Origin: Chryseobacterium flavum
Lineage (GTDB): Bacteria; Bacteroidota; Bacteroidia; Flavobacteriales; Weeksellaceae
DNA length: 49,498 nucleotides
Direction of reading: 5' to 3'
Assembly (NCBI RefSeq): GCF_003385595.1
Contig: NZ_QNUE01000025.1
Span: forward strand, 1-49,498
Shown piece by piece: positions 32,980-41,469 of this stretch (the first letter of the stretch is position 1; every line of letters begins with the position of its first letter). Position numbers and translations under genes: made by a program. The notes under the pieces are model-generated. The model saw only the letters and a program-made list of their open reading frames with translations. It did no database searches and was not told the DNA's origin.

Positions 32980-33075
32980 TAGTTAAACCTACTCAATGCA
33001 ACAATATATCAGTATACTCAAGAATTAAACATTGGTACATTGTTAGATTGTCTTATTGATAAATTATAAAATATT

Positions 33076-34215
33076 ATGAATTTTAATACAAAAGTAATTC
33101 ACGGAGGGCAGCATCATGAGTCTGCAACAGGTTCTGTAAATGTACCTGTATTTTTAACCTCTACATTTGCACAGAAAAGTCCGGGAGTACATTCCGGATA
33201 TGAATATTCAAGAGCGGCCAATCCTACAAGACAGGCATTGGAAGACTCTTTGGCAAGTATAGAAAACGGAGCAAGAGGGTTGGCTTTTGGTTCTGGTCTT
33301 GCAGCCATCGACTGTGTTTTAAAATTATTAAATCCCGGCGATGAAGTAATTGCTGTAGATGATCTTTATGGCGGTACATACAGAATGTTTACCAGGCTTT
33401 TTGAAAAATATCAGTTGAAATTTACTTTCGTAAATTTTGATGATGCTTCTAAAATTGCTGATGTTATTACTGATAAAACAAAACTGATCTGGGTAGAAAC
33501 TCCAACCAATCCATTGATGAAACTGGTAGATATCAAAGCAGTAGTAGAAGTTGCAAAGGGGAAAGATATTTTAGTGGCAGTGGATAATACTTTTGCTACG
33601 CCTTATATCCAGAGACCGATTGATTTAGGTGCTGATATTGTAATGCACTCTGCAACCAAATACTTAGGAGGACACTCTGATGTTATTGCCGGAGCTCTCA
33701 TTGCAAAAGATGCTGAGCTGGGAGAAAAACTTCACTTTATTCAGTTTGCGAGTGGAGGTATTTTAGGACCTCACGATTCTTATCTTGTATTGAGAGGAAT
33801 CAAAACTCTAGCATTGAGAATGCAGAGACATTCTGATAATGGCCTTGCAGTAGCAAAATATCTTGAGACTCACCCAGCTGTTGATAAAGTAATATATCCG
33901 GGCCTGGAATCTCATCCACAATATGAACTGGCTAAATCGCAAATGAAAGAATCCGGAGGAATGGTTTCATTTACTTTTAAATCCGGAAAAAAAGAAGATG
34001 CCATCAAATTCCTTGAGAAAGTAAAAGTATTTACTTTGGCAGAATCATTGGGAGGTGTGGAGTCTTTAGCCAACCACCCGGCTTTAATGACACATGCTTC
34101 TATTCCTGCAGAAAAACGTGCCGAACTGGGAATTACTGATGACCTTGTTCGTCTAAGTGTAGGAATTGAAGATGCAGAAGATCTTATTGCTGATCTTGAG
34201 AAAGCTTTTTCCTAA
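33076..34215 (+). CDS. metB: Cystathionine gamma-synthase/lyase-type PLP enzyme
   Basis: A 379-residue Cys/Met-metabolism PLP enzyme. K195 in MHSATKYLGGHSD is the PLP lysine. The start NFNTKVIHGGQHHE and the YSRAANPTRQALE motif are typical. Synthase (with O-acyl-homoserine) and gamma-lyase activities cannot be separated by eye, so the symbol is tentative. It is a single-gene unit, closed by a terminator. Confidence 0.88.
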   Translation: MNFNTKVIHGGQHHESATGSVNVPVFLTSTFAQKSPGVHSGYEYSRAANPTRQALEDSLASIENGARGLAFGSGLAAIDCVLKLLNPGDEVIAVDDLYGGTYRMFTRLFEKYQLKFTFVNFDDASKIADVITDKTKLIWVETPTNPLMKLVDIKAVVEVAKGKDILVAVDNTFATPYIQRPIDLGADIVMHSATKYLGGHSDVIAGALIAKDAELGEKLHFIQFASGGILGPHDSYLVLRGIKTLALRMQRHSDNGLAVAKYLETHPAVDKVIYPGLESHPQYELAKSQMKESGGMVSFTFKSGKKEDAIKFLEKVKVFTLAESLGGVESLANHPALMTHASIPAEKRAELGITDDLVRLSVGIEDAEDLIADLEKAFS

Positions 34216-34226
34216 CAAATATATTT

Positions 34227-34260
34227 AAAAGAGAAGGGTGTTAATCCTTCTCTTTTTGTT
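34227..34260 (+). terminator. Terminator after metB-like gene
   Basis: A perfect 11-bp stem (AAAAGAGAAGG at 34227-34237, CCTTCTCTTTT at 34246-34256) with an 8-base loop, 3' arm ending in T-rich sequence. Confidence 0.88.
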
Positions 34261-34277
34261 ACCAACACCGGATATCT

Positions 34278-34724
34278 ATGAAAAACATAAGAAAAGCAGG
34301 TATTGCTGACCTGCCCCAACTGGCATCTTTATTTGATCAATACAGGATCTTTTATCATAAAGAATCAGATATTCCTTCTGCAGAGAATTTCCTGCGGGAA
34401 AGAATTGAAAATAAAGAATCCGAAATTTTTGTGACAGAAGAAAACGGTGAGCTGACAGGTTTTGTACAGCTGTACCCTATATTTTCGTCCACAAGAATGC
34501 AGCGTTACTGGCTCCTGAATGACCTGTATGTCAATATAACCCACAGAGGAAAAGGATATTCCAGAGAACTGATCGAAAGATCTAAAGAGTTATGCAGATC
34601 TTCAAACGCCTGTGGAATTTTACTGGAAACCGGTAAAGGCAACGATATCGGCAATCAGCTATATCCATCCTGCGGTTTCGAGCTTTATGATTCTGCCAAT
34701 TTCTATGAGTGGAGCAATTCCTAA
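34278..34724 (+). CDS. GNAT N-acetyltransferase
   Basis: A 148-residue GNAT domain. The CoA-binding region is LNDLYVNITHRGKGYSRELI, and the C terminus has GNQLYPSCGFELYDSANFYEW. It starts shortly after a terminator, so it has its own promoter or lives on read-through. Substrate unknown. Confidence 0.88.
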   Translation: MKNIRKAGIADLPQLASLFDQYRIFYHKESDIPSAENFLRERIENKESEIFVTEENGELTGFVQLYPIFSSTRMQRYWLLNDLYVNITHRGKGYSRELIERSKELCRSSNACGILLETGKGNDIGNQLYPSCGFELYDSANFYEWSNS

Positions 34725-34836
34725 TTATTGAACCTGTATAATGTATGATTGTTTCTCCTGAATATTGCGCAACATGGCTCTATATTCAGGAATTTACTAA
34801 TAAATCCTATATCTCAACTTATAATTAAAAAATAAC

Positions 34837-35349
34837 ATGACCGATTTTCAAAAATATATTCAAAGATATTTAGATCAGATCCCAACCGGAGATTTACTCG
34901 CTGAATTAAAAAGATCTGAAGAAAAAACTGTTGGAATTTATTCCAATCTCACTGAAGAGCAATCTACTTTTGCTTATGCTGAAGGAAAATGGACCCTGAA
35001 GGAGCTTTTGTTACACCTATCAGACACTGAAAGGGTTTTTCAATACAGAATGCTCGCTATTTCGAGGGGTGATAAAAACAACCTTCCGGGATTTGATGAA
35101 AATGAATATGCTGAAAAGTCTTTCGCCAATGAAAGATCACTGGAGTCTTTGCTGGATGAATATAAACTTGTAAGGAAGTCATCCCGTATTTTCCTGGAAA
35201 CAGCCAGTCCCGCTGCTTTACAGACGCAAGGTATGGCAAACAGTAATGAAATTTCAGCAGAAACAATAGGTAAACTGATCGTAGGACACAATTATCATCA
35301 TCTTACCATTATAGAAGAAAGATATTTACCTAAACTGGGATGGATGTAA
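34837..35349 (+). CDS. DinB family metal-binding protein
   Basis: A 170-residue four-helix-bundle protein of the DinB/YfiT family. H60 in ELLLHLSDTERVFQYR, with H151 and H155 in GHNYHHLTI, form the usual three-His metal site. Relatives act as thiol-dependent transferases or are of unknown activity. It is followed by a strong terminator. Confidence 0.88.
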   Translation: MTDFQKYIQRYLDQIPTGDLLAELKRSEEKTVGIYSNLTEEQSTFAYAEGKWTLKELLLHLSDTERVFQYRMLAISRGDKNNLPGFDENEYAEKSFANERSLESLLDEYKLVRKSSRIFLETASPAALQTQGMANSNEISAETIGKLIVGHNYHHLTIIEERYLPKLGWM

Positions 35350-35410
35350 TAAATGAATAGTTTTTCGAAACATATATTTAAATAAGATCATCTATAGAAT
35401 AATTAATATA

Positions 35411-35434
35411 AACGGGCTCGCCCGTTTTTTTTCT
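35411..35434 (+). terminator. Terminator after DinB gene
   Basis: A 6-bp stem (AACGGG / CCCGTT) with loop CTCG, followed by eight T counting those in the arm. Confidence 0.85.
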
Positions 35435-35541
35435 TAACTTTTTACAGGACTTTACTAAACAAGGAAATCATTTACCGTAATTTTTTGCGGGAATTTTCAA
35501 TATTTTCTACCTTTATAAACTGTTTTGAATTCAATACAATT

Positions 35542-36090
35542 ATGGAACATATTATCGAAATATTAAAATCCGGCGGAACCATCCTTTATCCTACTGATAC
35601 TATCTGGGGGATTGGGTGTGATGCTACTAATATAGATGCTGTCAATAAGATTTTTGACATTAAGAAACGTGAAAAAAATAAGTCCATGATCATTTTGGTC
35701 GAATCTGAAAAAAGACTTCAGGATCTGGTTGATGTTCCTGAAATGGCATGGGAAATTATTGACCTGAGTGAAAAGCCGGTAACCATTGTTTACGAAAATC
35801 CGAGAGGCTTGCCCAGAGAATTGCTTGCTGAAGATGGAAGTATTGGAATAAGACTGGTAAAGAATGACTTTTGTAAAAAATTAATTACAAAACTTAACAA
35901 ACCTCTGGTATCTACTTCTGCCAATTTCAGCGGAGAGAAAAGCCCTTTGAAATTTTCAGATATTTCGGATGAGATTGTCAGCCTTGTAGATTACGCCGTA
36001 GAAGAAGACCGGGATAAAGTTTCCAAATATACAGGTTCTTCAGTAATCAAAATATGGAATGATAACAGGATAAAAGTTCTCAGAGAATAA
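35542..36090 (+). CDS. tsaC: L-threonylcarbamoyladenylate synthase (Sua5/YciO/YrdC/YwlC family)
   Basis: About 182 residues from ATG 35542. A longer frame back to 35485 has only a TTG start and non-homologous residues. The YrdC fold is clear from the ILKSGGTILYPTDTIWGIGCD start, the IFDIKKREKNKSMIILV loop (KKR..K) and PLVSTSANFSGE. It makes threonylcarbamoyl-AMP, the precursor of the t6A base of tRNA. The C-terminal Sua5 domain is absent, so it is the short form. Confidence 0.92.
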   Translation: MEHIIEILKSGGTILYPTDTIWGIGCDATNIDAVNKIFDIKKREKNKSMIILVESEKRLQDLVDVPEMAWEIIDLSEKPVTIVYENPRGLPRELLAEDGSIGIRLVKNDFCKKLITKLNKPLVSTSANFSGEKSPLKFSDISDEIVSLVDYAVEEDRDKVSKYTGSSVIKIWNDNRIKVLRE

Positions 36091-36162
36091 AATTACAGTA
36101 GTGATCGGTTTATATTTTAGAGTCTTGTCTGTTCATATCGGCAGGATTTCTTTTTTTAGTTC

Positions 36163-36170
36163 TATCTTTG
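36163..36170 (+). promoter_or_regulatory. Candidate -7 box for the NTF2-like gene
   Basis: TATCTTTG fits TANNTTTG and lies 28 bases upstream of the ATG at 36198. No clear TTG stands at the usual distance. Confidence 0.4.
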
Positions 36171-36197
36171 CAAAAACCTTATCCATAAAAATATAAT

Positions 36198-36542
36198 ATG
36201 AACCATAAAGATTTTGCACAAGAGTGGATCAATGCCTGGAATTCTCATGATTTGGAAGATATTCTTACTCATTATTCTGACGATATTGAAATTACAACTC
36301 CTATGATTGCTCAGGCTACCGGTGGTGTAGAAAGTTCGCTAAAAGGAAAAGAAGCTGTTCGTAATTACTGGGGAAGGGCTTTGGAAAAGTTTCCTGATCT
36401 TCATTTCGAATTGATACACTCTACCGCAGGAATTGACTCTGTTGCATTATTTTACAGATCCATTATGGATAAACATGCTGTGGAAGTGATGTTTTTTAAT
36501 GAAGAAGGAAAAATTAATAAAATGTATGCCCATTATGATTAA
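36198..36542 (+). CDS. NTF2-like (SnoaL-type) protein
   Basis: A 114-residue cone-shaped alpha+beta domain of the NTF2-like superfamily. It begins DFAQEWINAWNSHDLEDILTH, the usual first helices, then has GKEAVRNYWGRALEKFPDLHFE. Members are small enzymes or binding proteins with diverse ligands, so no activity is claimed. It lies 37 bases before the CCA-adding enzyme gene. Confidence 0.88.
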   Translation: MNHKDFAQEWINAWNSHDLEDILTHYSDDIEITTPMIAQATGGVESSLKGKEAVRNYWGRALEKFPDLHFELIHSTAGIDSVALFYRSIMDKHAVEVMFFNEEGKINKMYAHYD

Positions 36543-36578
36543 TGGAAACATTGTAGAACTTGACGCTATTGACTAACG

Positions 36579-37997
36579 ATGAAAATTAATCTCAACCAAA
36601 ATAAAAATTTAAAACTTTTCAAAATAATTTCTGAAGCTGCAGAAAAGAATAACCAATCTGTATACATAGTAGGAGGTTATGTCCGGGACCTCTTAATGAA
36701 AAGACAGGCTTCTACAGACATAGACTTTGTGACTGAACAGAGCGGCATTGAGCTGGCACAGAATGTGGCCCGGGATATTGATCCTAAGCTGAAGGTTTCT
36801 GTTTTCAAAACATATGGTACGGCAATGATCAGGTATAAAGACCTTGAACTTGAATTTGTGGGAGCCAGAAAAGAAAGCTATACAGAAAACAGCCGGAAGC
36901 CGGAAGTTGAAGGAGGAACTCTGGAAGATGACCAGAAAAGAAGGGACTTTACGATCAATGCAATGGCGATCTCTTTAAATAAAGATAACTTCGGAGAATT
37001 AATTGATCCGTTTAAAGGAATAGAAGATCTGGAAAAAGAAATTCTGAGAACCCCGTTGGAGCCTGCTCAAACGTATTCGGATGATCCGTTAAGAATGATG
37101 AGGGCTGTACGGTTTGCCTCTACCCTGAATTTTATGGTTGAAGAAAATTCTTTACAGGCCATCAAACAGGAAGCTGAAAGAATTAAGATCGTTTCTATGG
37201 AAAGGATCATGGTAGAATTTAATAAAATCATGTTGTCTGACCAACCTTCTGTAGGATTAAAATTAATGGAACAGACCGGTCTTTTAAAAATTATTATTCC
37301 GGAACTGATAGAGTTGAAAGGAGTAGAGGAAGTGGAAGGTCAAACCCATAAAGATAATTTTTACCATACGCTGGAAGTGGTAGACAATATATCTGCCAAT
37401 ACAGACAATCTTTGGTTGCGATGGGCTGCGTTATTGCACGACATAGGAAAAGCCCCGACTAAAAAATTTGTGGAAGGTACAGGATGGACTTTCCATGGCC
37501 ATGAATTTTTAGGTTCAAAAATGGTAAAAACACTTTTTCAGAGACTCAAACTACCTTTGGGAAGTGACATGAAATATGTTCAGAAAATGGTTAAACTTTC
37601 TTCAAGGCCCATTGCTCTGATCACGGATGATGCCTCTGATTCTGCATTAAGGAGACTGCTGTTTGATGCCGGTAAAGATCTTGAAGATCTTTTTATCCTT
37701 TGTAAAGCGGATATTACAACCAAGAATTCTAAAAAACAGGAAAAGTTTAAAAAGAATTTTGAATATGTGGCTGTCAAGATCAAAGAAGTTGAGGAGAAGG
37801 ATCAGGTAAGAAATTTTCAACCTCCTATTACGGGTGAGGAGATTATGGAGATGTTCCGGCTTAAGCCTGGCCGTGAAATCGGTATTTTAAAAGAAAAAGT
37901 AAAAGAAGCCATTCTTGAAGGAGAAATACCCAATAAGAAAGATGAAGCAACAAAATTTGTCATTGCTGAAGCTGAAAAACTGGGATTAAAAATATAA
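36579..37997 (+). CDS. cca: CCA tRNA nucleotidyltransferase with HD domain
   Basis: A 472-residue class II nucleotidyltransferase. The head motif VGGYVRDLLMKR (G32, G33) and the catalytic D47/D49 in STDIDF are visible. FVGARKESY and the RRDFTINAMA motif follow. An HD phosphohydrolase domain starts near residue 275 (LLHDIGKAPTK). It adds or repairs the 3' CCA of tRNA; the HD part is fused as in other Bacteroidetes. A bidirectional terminator follows. Confidence 0.94.
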   Translation: MKINLNQNKNLKLFKIISEAAEKNNQSVYIVGGYVRDLLMKRQASTDIDFVTEQSGIELAQNVARDIDPKLKVSVFKTYGTAMIRYKDLELEFVGARKESYTENSRKPEVEGGTLEDDQKRRDFTINAMAISLNKDNFGELIDPFKGIEDLEKEILRTPLEPAQTYSDDPLRMMRAVRFASTLNFMVEENSLQAIKQEAERIKIVSMERIMVEFNKIMLSDQPSVGLKLMEQTGLLKIIIPELIELKGVEEVEGQTHKDNFYHTLEVVDNISANTDNLWLRWAALLHDIGKAPTKKFVEGTGWTFHGHEFLGSKMVKTLFQRLKLPLGSDMKYVQKMVKLSSRPIALITDDASDSALRRLLFDAGKDLEDLFILCKADITTKNSKKQEKFKKNFEYVAVKIKEVEEKDQVRNFQPPITGEEIMEMFRLKPGREIGILKEKVKEAILEGEIPNKKDEATKFVIAEAEKLGLKI

Positions 37998-38010
37998 TTT
38001 ACATAATAAT

Positions 38011-38045
38011 AAAAACCGGCTGGATTCCTTCAGCCGGTTTTTTAT
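38011..38045. terminator. Bidirectional terminator after cca
   Basis: A 10-bp stem (AAACCGGCTG / CAGCCGGTTT) with an 8-base loop, flanked by A on the left and T on the right. It serves cca on the plus strand and probably the B12 unit on the minus strand. Confidence 0.88.
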
Positions 38046-38055
38046 TTTAACAAAG

Positions 38056-38085
38056 CCGGCCGGCTCTTATAAAAGAACCGGCCGG
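38056..38085. repeat. GC-rich CCGGCCGG hairpin
   Basis: Two copies of the self-complementary octamer CCGGCCGG (38056-38063, 38078-38085) enclose a 14-base AT-rich spacer whose ends also pair partly, giving a stem of about 12-13 bp with one mismatch. It stands out in AT-rich DNA. On the plus strand it is followed by A, not T, so it is not a standard terminator. Confidence 0.7.
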
Positions 38086-38145
38086 AAAAAAACACAAATG
38101 ATGAAAAAAAATAAAAAATTATAGGTTACGCCGAAACGTAGTGTT

Positions 38146-39207
38146 TTAGTTTTTATAGAAACCATTGGTTCCGATACCTGTTTTGAAATTTATCAGCAGG
38201 ATACCATTACTGGCATTGTAAACATTCACTTTACTATCTTCTGTAAAACTTGCATCAGAAGTAAAGATCTTACCGTCAATAACATCAAAGCCATATACAT
38301 TCCCTGGAGCTGTTACAACCGGAGCTGGCGGAACAATGCTGGAAGCAATAGGCATTCCATAGATCTGATTGGTATCTGTAATGAAATAGAACCTGTTATT
38401 GTCTGCTCTTAGTTTCTGAGCTTTTGGAATAGTTGTAAGAGTCGTGGTAGTGTATGTTCCGTTTATTGTATTCAGTTTATAAATATAGGAGCTGGTATCA
38501 CTTGAAGCAAGTACGTATGCTGTTCCTTTGTAGGAAATAAGATCTTTAATAATTCCGTTGCTCGGAAGAGTGATCGTCTGGCTCACTGCATTGGTAGAAG
38601 GATTTACAACACTCACAGTGTATCCTGTAGCAATCGGGTTCCAGTTGGAGTCATACCCTACTCCGTCAGTCTGAACCACAATTCTTCCTTCAGCTTCTAC
38701 TACTTTTTCCGCTGCATTTGTGAAATCAATGCTCTTTACAAAAGAGTTATCTGATATATTATAAACATTAAGTTTCCTTTTATTTGTCGTAAAGTTATTG
38801 TTGGTTACATAATATTGATTTCCTGAAAAAGCAATATATCTTGCACCATCAAGATTAGCAGTTACTGTAGCCTGTTTTTTGAAAGTATATCGGTTTACGA
38901 TATCAATTTTATTCGGAACGTTTGAAACCAGGTAAGCACGGTCACCATTCAGGCCTATACTCTGAAGCACTTTCCCGAGAGGCTCATTATTGCTGGATTC
39001 ATAAATTTTATTATATAGACTGCTAAAACTATTGCTTACGAACGAAACTTCAGCAGTCGTTGTAGTAAATCCGCCCTCATTGGAAATAAGGACACCTGAC
39101 TGATAGGTAACCGGCACTTCAGTGTTGCTGTCACTATCATTGCTACATGAAACATTAAATGCTAACATGGTAGCAAATGCAAAAGGTAAAATTTTTCTGA
39201 TATTCAT
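38146..39207 (-). CDS. YncE-like beta-propeller lipoprotein, probable B12-capture protein (BtuG-like)
   Basis: A 353-residue lipoprotein with cysteine in NVSC (C21), followed by SNDSDSN, an acidic stretch like the surface-export signals of Bacteroidetes lipoproteins. The body consists of repeated blade-like units (GARYIAFSGNQYYVTNN, LISYKGTAYVLASSD, GFDVIDGKIFTSD) as in YncE-type propellers. It lies 16 bases after the TonB receptor gene that is under a cobalamin riboswitch. In Bacteroides, BtuG is a propeller lipoprotein that binds B12 on the cell surface and hands it to BtuB; the same role is inferred here. Confidence 0.85.
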   Translation of the reverse strand: MNIRKILPFAFATMLAFNVSCSNDSDSNTEVPVTYQSGVLISNEGGFTTTTAEVSFVSNSFSSLYNKIYESSNNEPLGKVLQSIGLNGDRAYLVSNVPNKIDIVNRYTFKKQATVTANLDGARYIAFSGNQYYVTNNNFTTNKRKLNVYNISDNSFVKSIDFTNAAEKVVEAEGRIVVQTDGVGYDSNWNPIATGYTVSVVNPSTNAVSQTITLPSNGIIKDLISYKGTAYVLASSDTSSYIYKLNTINGTYTTTTLTTIPKAQKLRADNNRFYFITDTNQIYGMPIASSIVPPAPVVTAPGNVYGFDVIDGKIFTSDASFTEDSKVNVYNASNGILLINFKTGIGTNGFYKN

Positions 39208-39223
39208 ATCTAATTAATTTATT

Positions 39224-41062
39224 TTAAAAACTGATATTTAAATGTACACTGTAATTTCGTTCAGGCAACGGATAGGACAACATTGTATAATAGGTTTCAT
39301 TCAAAATATTATTGACTTTGAAGCCTACTGTATAATGTTTAAAAAATGTTGCATTCACACCGGCATTCATTACAAAGTACGGATCAAGGGCATCCTTTCT
39401 TTTTTCATTGGAATCGGTATAGGTAAGTCCGTTAAACATTCCCTGTACATATACTTTAACAAAGTCATACTGATAGTCAACCATTCCTGTAAATTTATGG
39501 AAAGGGACATACATCAATTGTTTCTGAATATCAAGATCCGTAGATTTTGTATAAGAATATCCGAAATGGGTTCTCAAAGTATGCTTTCCCACTTTTTTTT
39601 CAAATTCCAATTGTGATTCCAATCCGTACGACTCCACCCTATTTGTGTTGAATGCAGCATAAAACCCACTGTTGGCAGGCAGCCATCGGATCATATCACG
39701 GATATTCATATAAAAAGGGGCAATCATAAGTTTAAAATTCCCGAGCTTAAACTGATTTCTCAATTCAAACTGATAAGAGGTTTCGGGTTTTAAATCCATA
39801 TTTCCTCCCGGGGACCAGTATAAATCATTAAATGAGGGAGCCCTGAAATTTCGCGAAACATTTAATCCCACATCGTACCATTTCACCACATTCCATTTTC
39901 CTGAAAATGAAAATAAAACAGGTGAGCTGATCTTTTCTACAAAATCTTTTTTAATTCCGGCTTCAAAACGTAAATCTTTGGTTGGGAAATAACGGAGTAA
40001 CCCTGCCACAGATCCCGCATTTCTGCTGATATCACCTATTCTTGAAGTCCCTTCTCCTAACCCTTTATTTACCTGAAATTCGCCAATAACATTGATATTC
40101 CATTCCGGACTGATAAAATAATTGAAATCATTTTTCAGGATATAGTTCTTTCCCGCTGCCCCGCTGGTCTCCGGCCCGTTGATATTACCAAAATACTGAA
40201 AGTTTTCTTCTGTATATGCGGTCTTAAAAGAGTTACTGAACTTTCTTTCATTCCAATCCCAGGAAATCAGACTCCTGATATTCTGAGTATGGTATTTGGT
40301 CTGTTCTTCCATATTTCCGAAATGAACGGGATAATGCTGTTTACCGTTAAAAAATTCCGAAATCCACGAAATCTGATGCCGGGAGGCTATTTTATAAGCT
40401 GCTGCTATATTGATATTGGTATTGTAATATTGTCCATTGTCATTGGTGTAGTCTTTACCCTTTTCCTCTACTTTATAATCATTCCGGCTTATAGAATGAC
40501 TGCCGGATACTTTAAAGCTTAACCGCTCATTACTGTAAGACCCTTTGACAACGTTATTATAGGTATCAAAAGATGCATATTCAGAGAATAAAGACGTATG
40601 GAACCCTTTATTAAAAGTAAGGCTATTATCCAGATGAATACTTCCTCCTATTGCCCCGCTTCCATAGATTACACTTCCGCCTCCTGATTTTATTCCGATC
40701 TGATCATATCCGAACAAAGCAATATTGTTGATATCTCCCTGCCCGAGGAAACTGGAATTAATATTAATGCCATTCCATACAAAGGCAGTCTGCTGTGCTG
40801 TAGTTCCTCTAAAAGAAGGCGATGAAACGGCCCCACGGCCATTTTCTTTGATATAAACCGGAGACTGGAACCTCAGCAGTTCGGAAAGATTGGAAGAATT
40901 TTTTTCTGCATCTTCGTTGGTAATGGAAGCTATATGATGAAAGAGTTTCACTTTGCTCATCTGACTGTCAAATACATAAACAGTATCTACGGTCTTCTCT
41001 TGTGCAAAAAGAAAACAGCCATAAGATGACAATAACAGTACTAAAGATCTTTTTATATCCAT
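39224..41062 (-). CDS. btuB: TonB-dependent receptor, probable vitamin B12 transporter (BtuB-like)
   Basis: A 612-residue outer-membrane receptor with signal peptide (VLLLSSYGCFLFAQ). The plug domain covers about 45-150, with SPSFRGTTAQQTAFVWNG and GGGSVIYGSGAIGGSIHL. The barrel follows, ending in the aromatic C-terminal strand YSVHLNISF. Size is that of BtuB rather than of the larger SusC class. A cobalamin riboswitch immediately upstream (41105-41255) makes B12 or a related corrinoid the expected substrate. Confidence 0.92.
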   Translation of the reverse strand: MDIKRSLVLLLSSYGCFLFAQEKTVDTVYVFDSQMSKVKLFHHIASITNEDAEKNSSNLSELLRFQSPVYIKENGRGAVSSPSFRGTTAQQTAFVWNGININSSFLGQGDINNIALFGYDQIGIKSGGGSVIYGSGAIGGSIHLDNSLTFNKGFHTSLFSEYASFDTYNNVVKGSYSNERLSFKVSGSHSISRNDYKVEEKGKDYTNDNGQYYNTNINIAAAYKIASRHQISWISEFFNGKQHYPVHFGNMEEQTKYHTQNIRSLISWDWNERKFSNSFKTAYTEENFQYFGNINGPETSGAAGKNYILKNDFNYFISPEWNINVIGEFQVNKGLGEGTSRIGDISRNAGSVAGLLRYFPTKDLRFEAGIKKDFVEKISSPVLFSFSGKWNVVKWYDVGLNVSRNFRAPSFNDLYWSPGGNMDLKPETSYQFELRNQFKLGNFKLMIAPFYMNIRDMIRWLPANSGFYAAFNTNRVESYGLESQLEFEKKVGKHTLRTHFGYSYTKSTDLDIQKQLMYVPFHKFTGMVDYQYDFVKVYVQGMFNGLTYTDSNEKRKDALDPYFVMNAGVNATFFKHYTVGFKVNNILNETYYTMLSYPLPERNYSVHLNISF

Positions 41063-41104
41063 ACTATTTTACTTTTCCTCCGAAAGCAATATATTTTTTA
41101 AGTT

Positions 41105-41255
41105 ACAGCATTCTGGCAGGTCTCCTGACTTTCACTTTCTGTACCTTCCCGTTATTCACAGTGGTTTTTTACAGAAACTTTAATTGCGATTTACAGTTGC
41201 GGGGACAGTCCGGGAGTTACACCCGATTCCCTTTTCATTCCAATAGATTGGAAAC
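41105..41255 (-). ncRNA. Cobalamin riboswitch
   Basis: On the minus strand the conserved B12 elements occur in order: GGGAATCGGGTG, CTGTCCCCGCAACTGTAA, CCACTGTG, ACGGGAAGGT and the B12 box AGTCAGGAGACCTGCCA (41130-41114). Order and spacing are those of the cobalamin riboswitch class. It ends about 45 bases before the receptor ATG at 41062, so it can control translation or early termination. Expression should fall when cobalamin is plentiful. Edges are approximate. Confidence 0.96.
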
Positions 41256-41266
41256 CAAAATTTTTG

Positions 41267-41296
41267 CAAAGATAGCTTTTTAAATGTATTGGGCAA
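41267..41296 (-). promoter_or_regulatory. Promoter of the B12 uptake unit
   Basis: On the minus strand TTG (41296-41294), a 19-base spacer and TATCTTTG (41274-41267) match the Bacteroidetes promoter pattern TTG-N19-TANNTTTG exactly. Transcription would begin just before the riboswitch. Confidence 0.85.
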
Positions 41297-41413
41297 AAAG
41301 TGGAATTATACATCAAATTAATGCTTTAAAAGAATAATTATCAGCTTAAAGATCCTACAGAATTTTTGCTTTATAACTGCTGAACTTGATGCCGGCCGGT
41401 TTATTTTGCAAAA

Positions 41414-41443
41414 TAAAAAAGCTGCTTTCTGTTTAAAAGCAGC
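41414..41443 (-). terminator. Terminator after pafA
   Basis: An 8-bp stem (GCTGCTTT at 41421-41428, AAAGCAGC at 41436-41443) is followed on the minus strand by TTTTTTATTTTG. The stretch 41297-41413 holds nothing else recognised. Confidence 0.85.
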
Positions 41444-41469
41444 CATATATTAATCATATGTTATTATAA

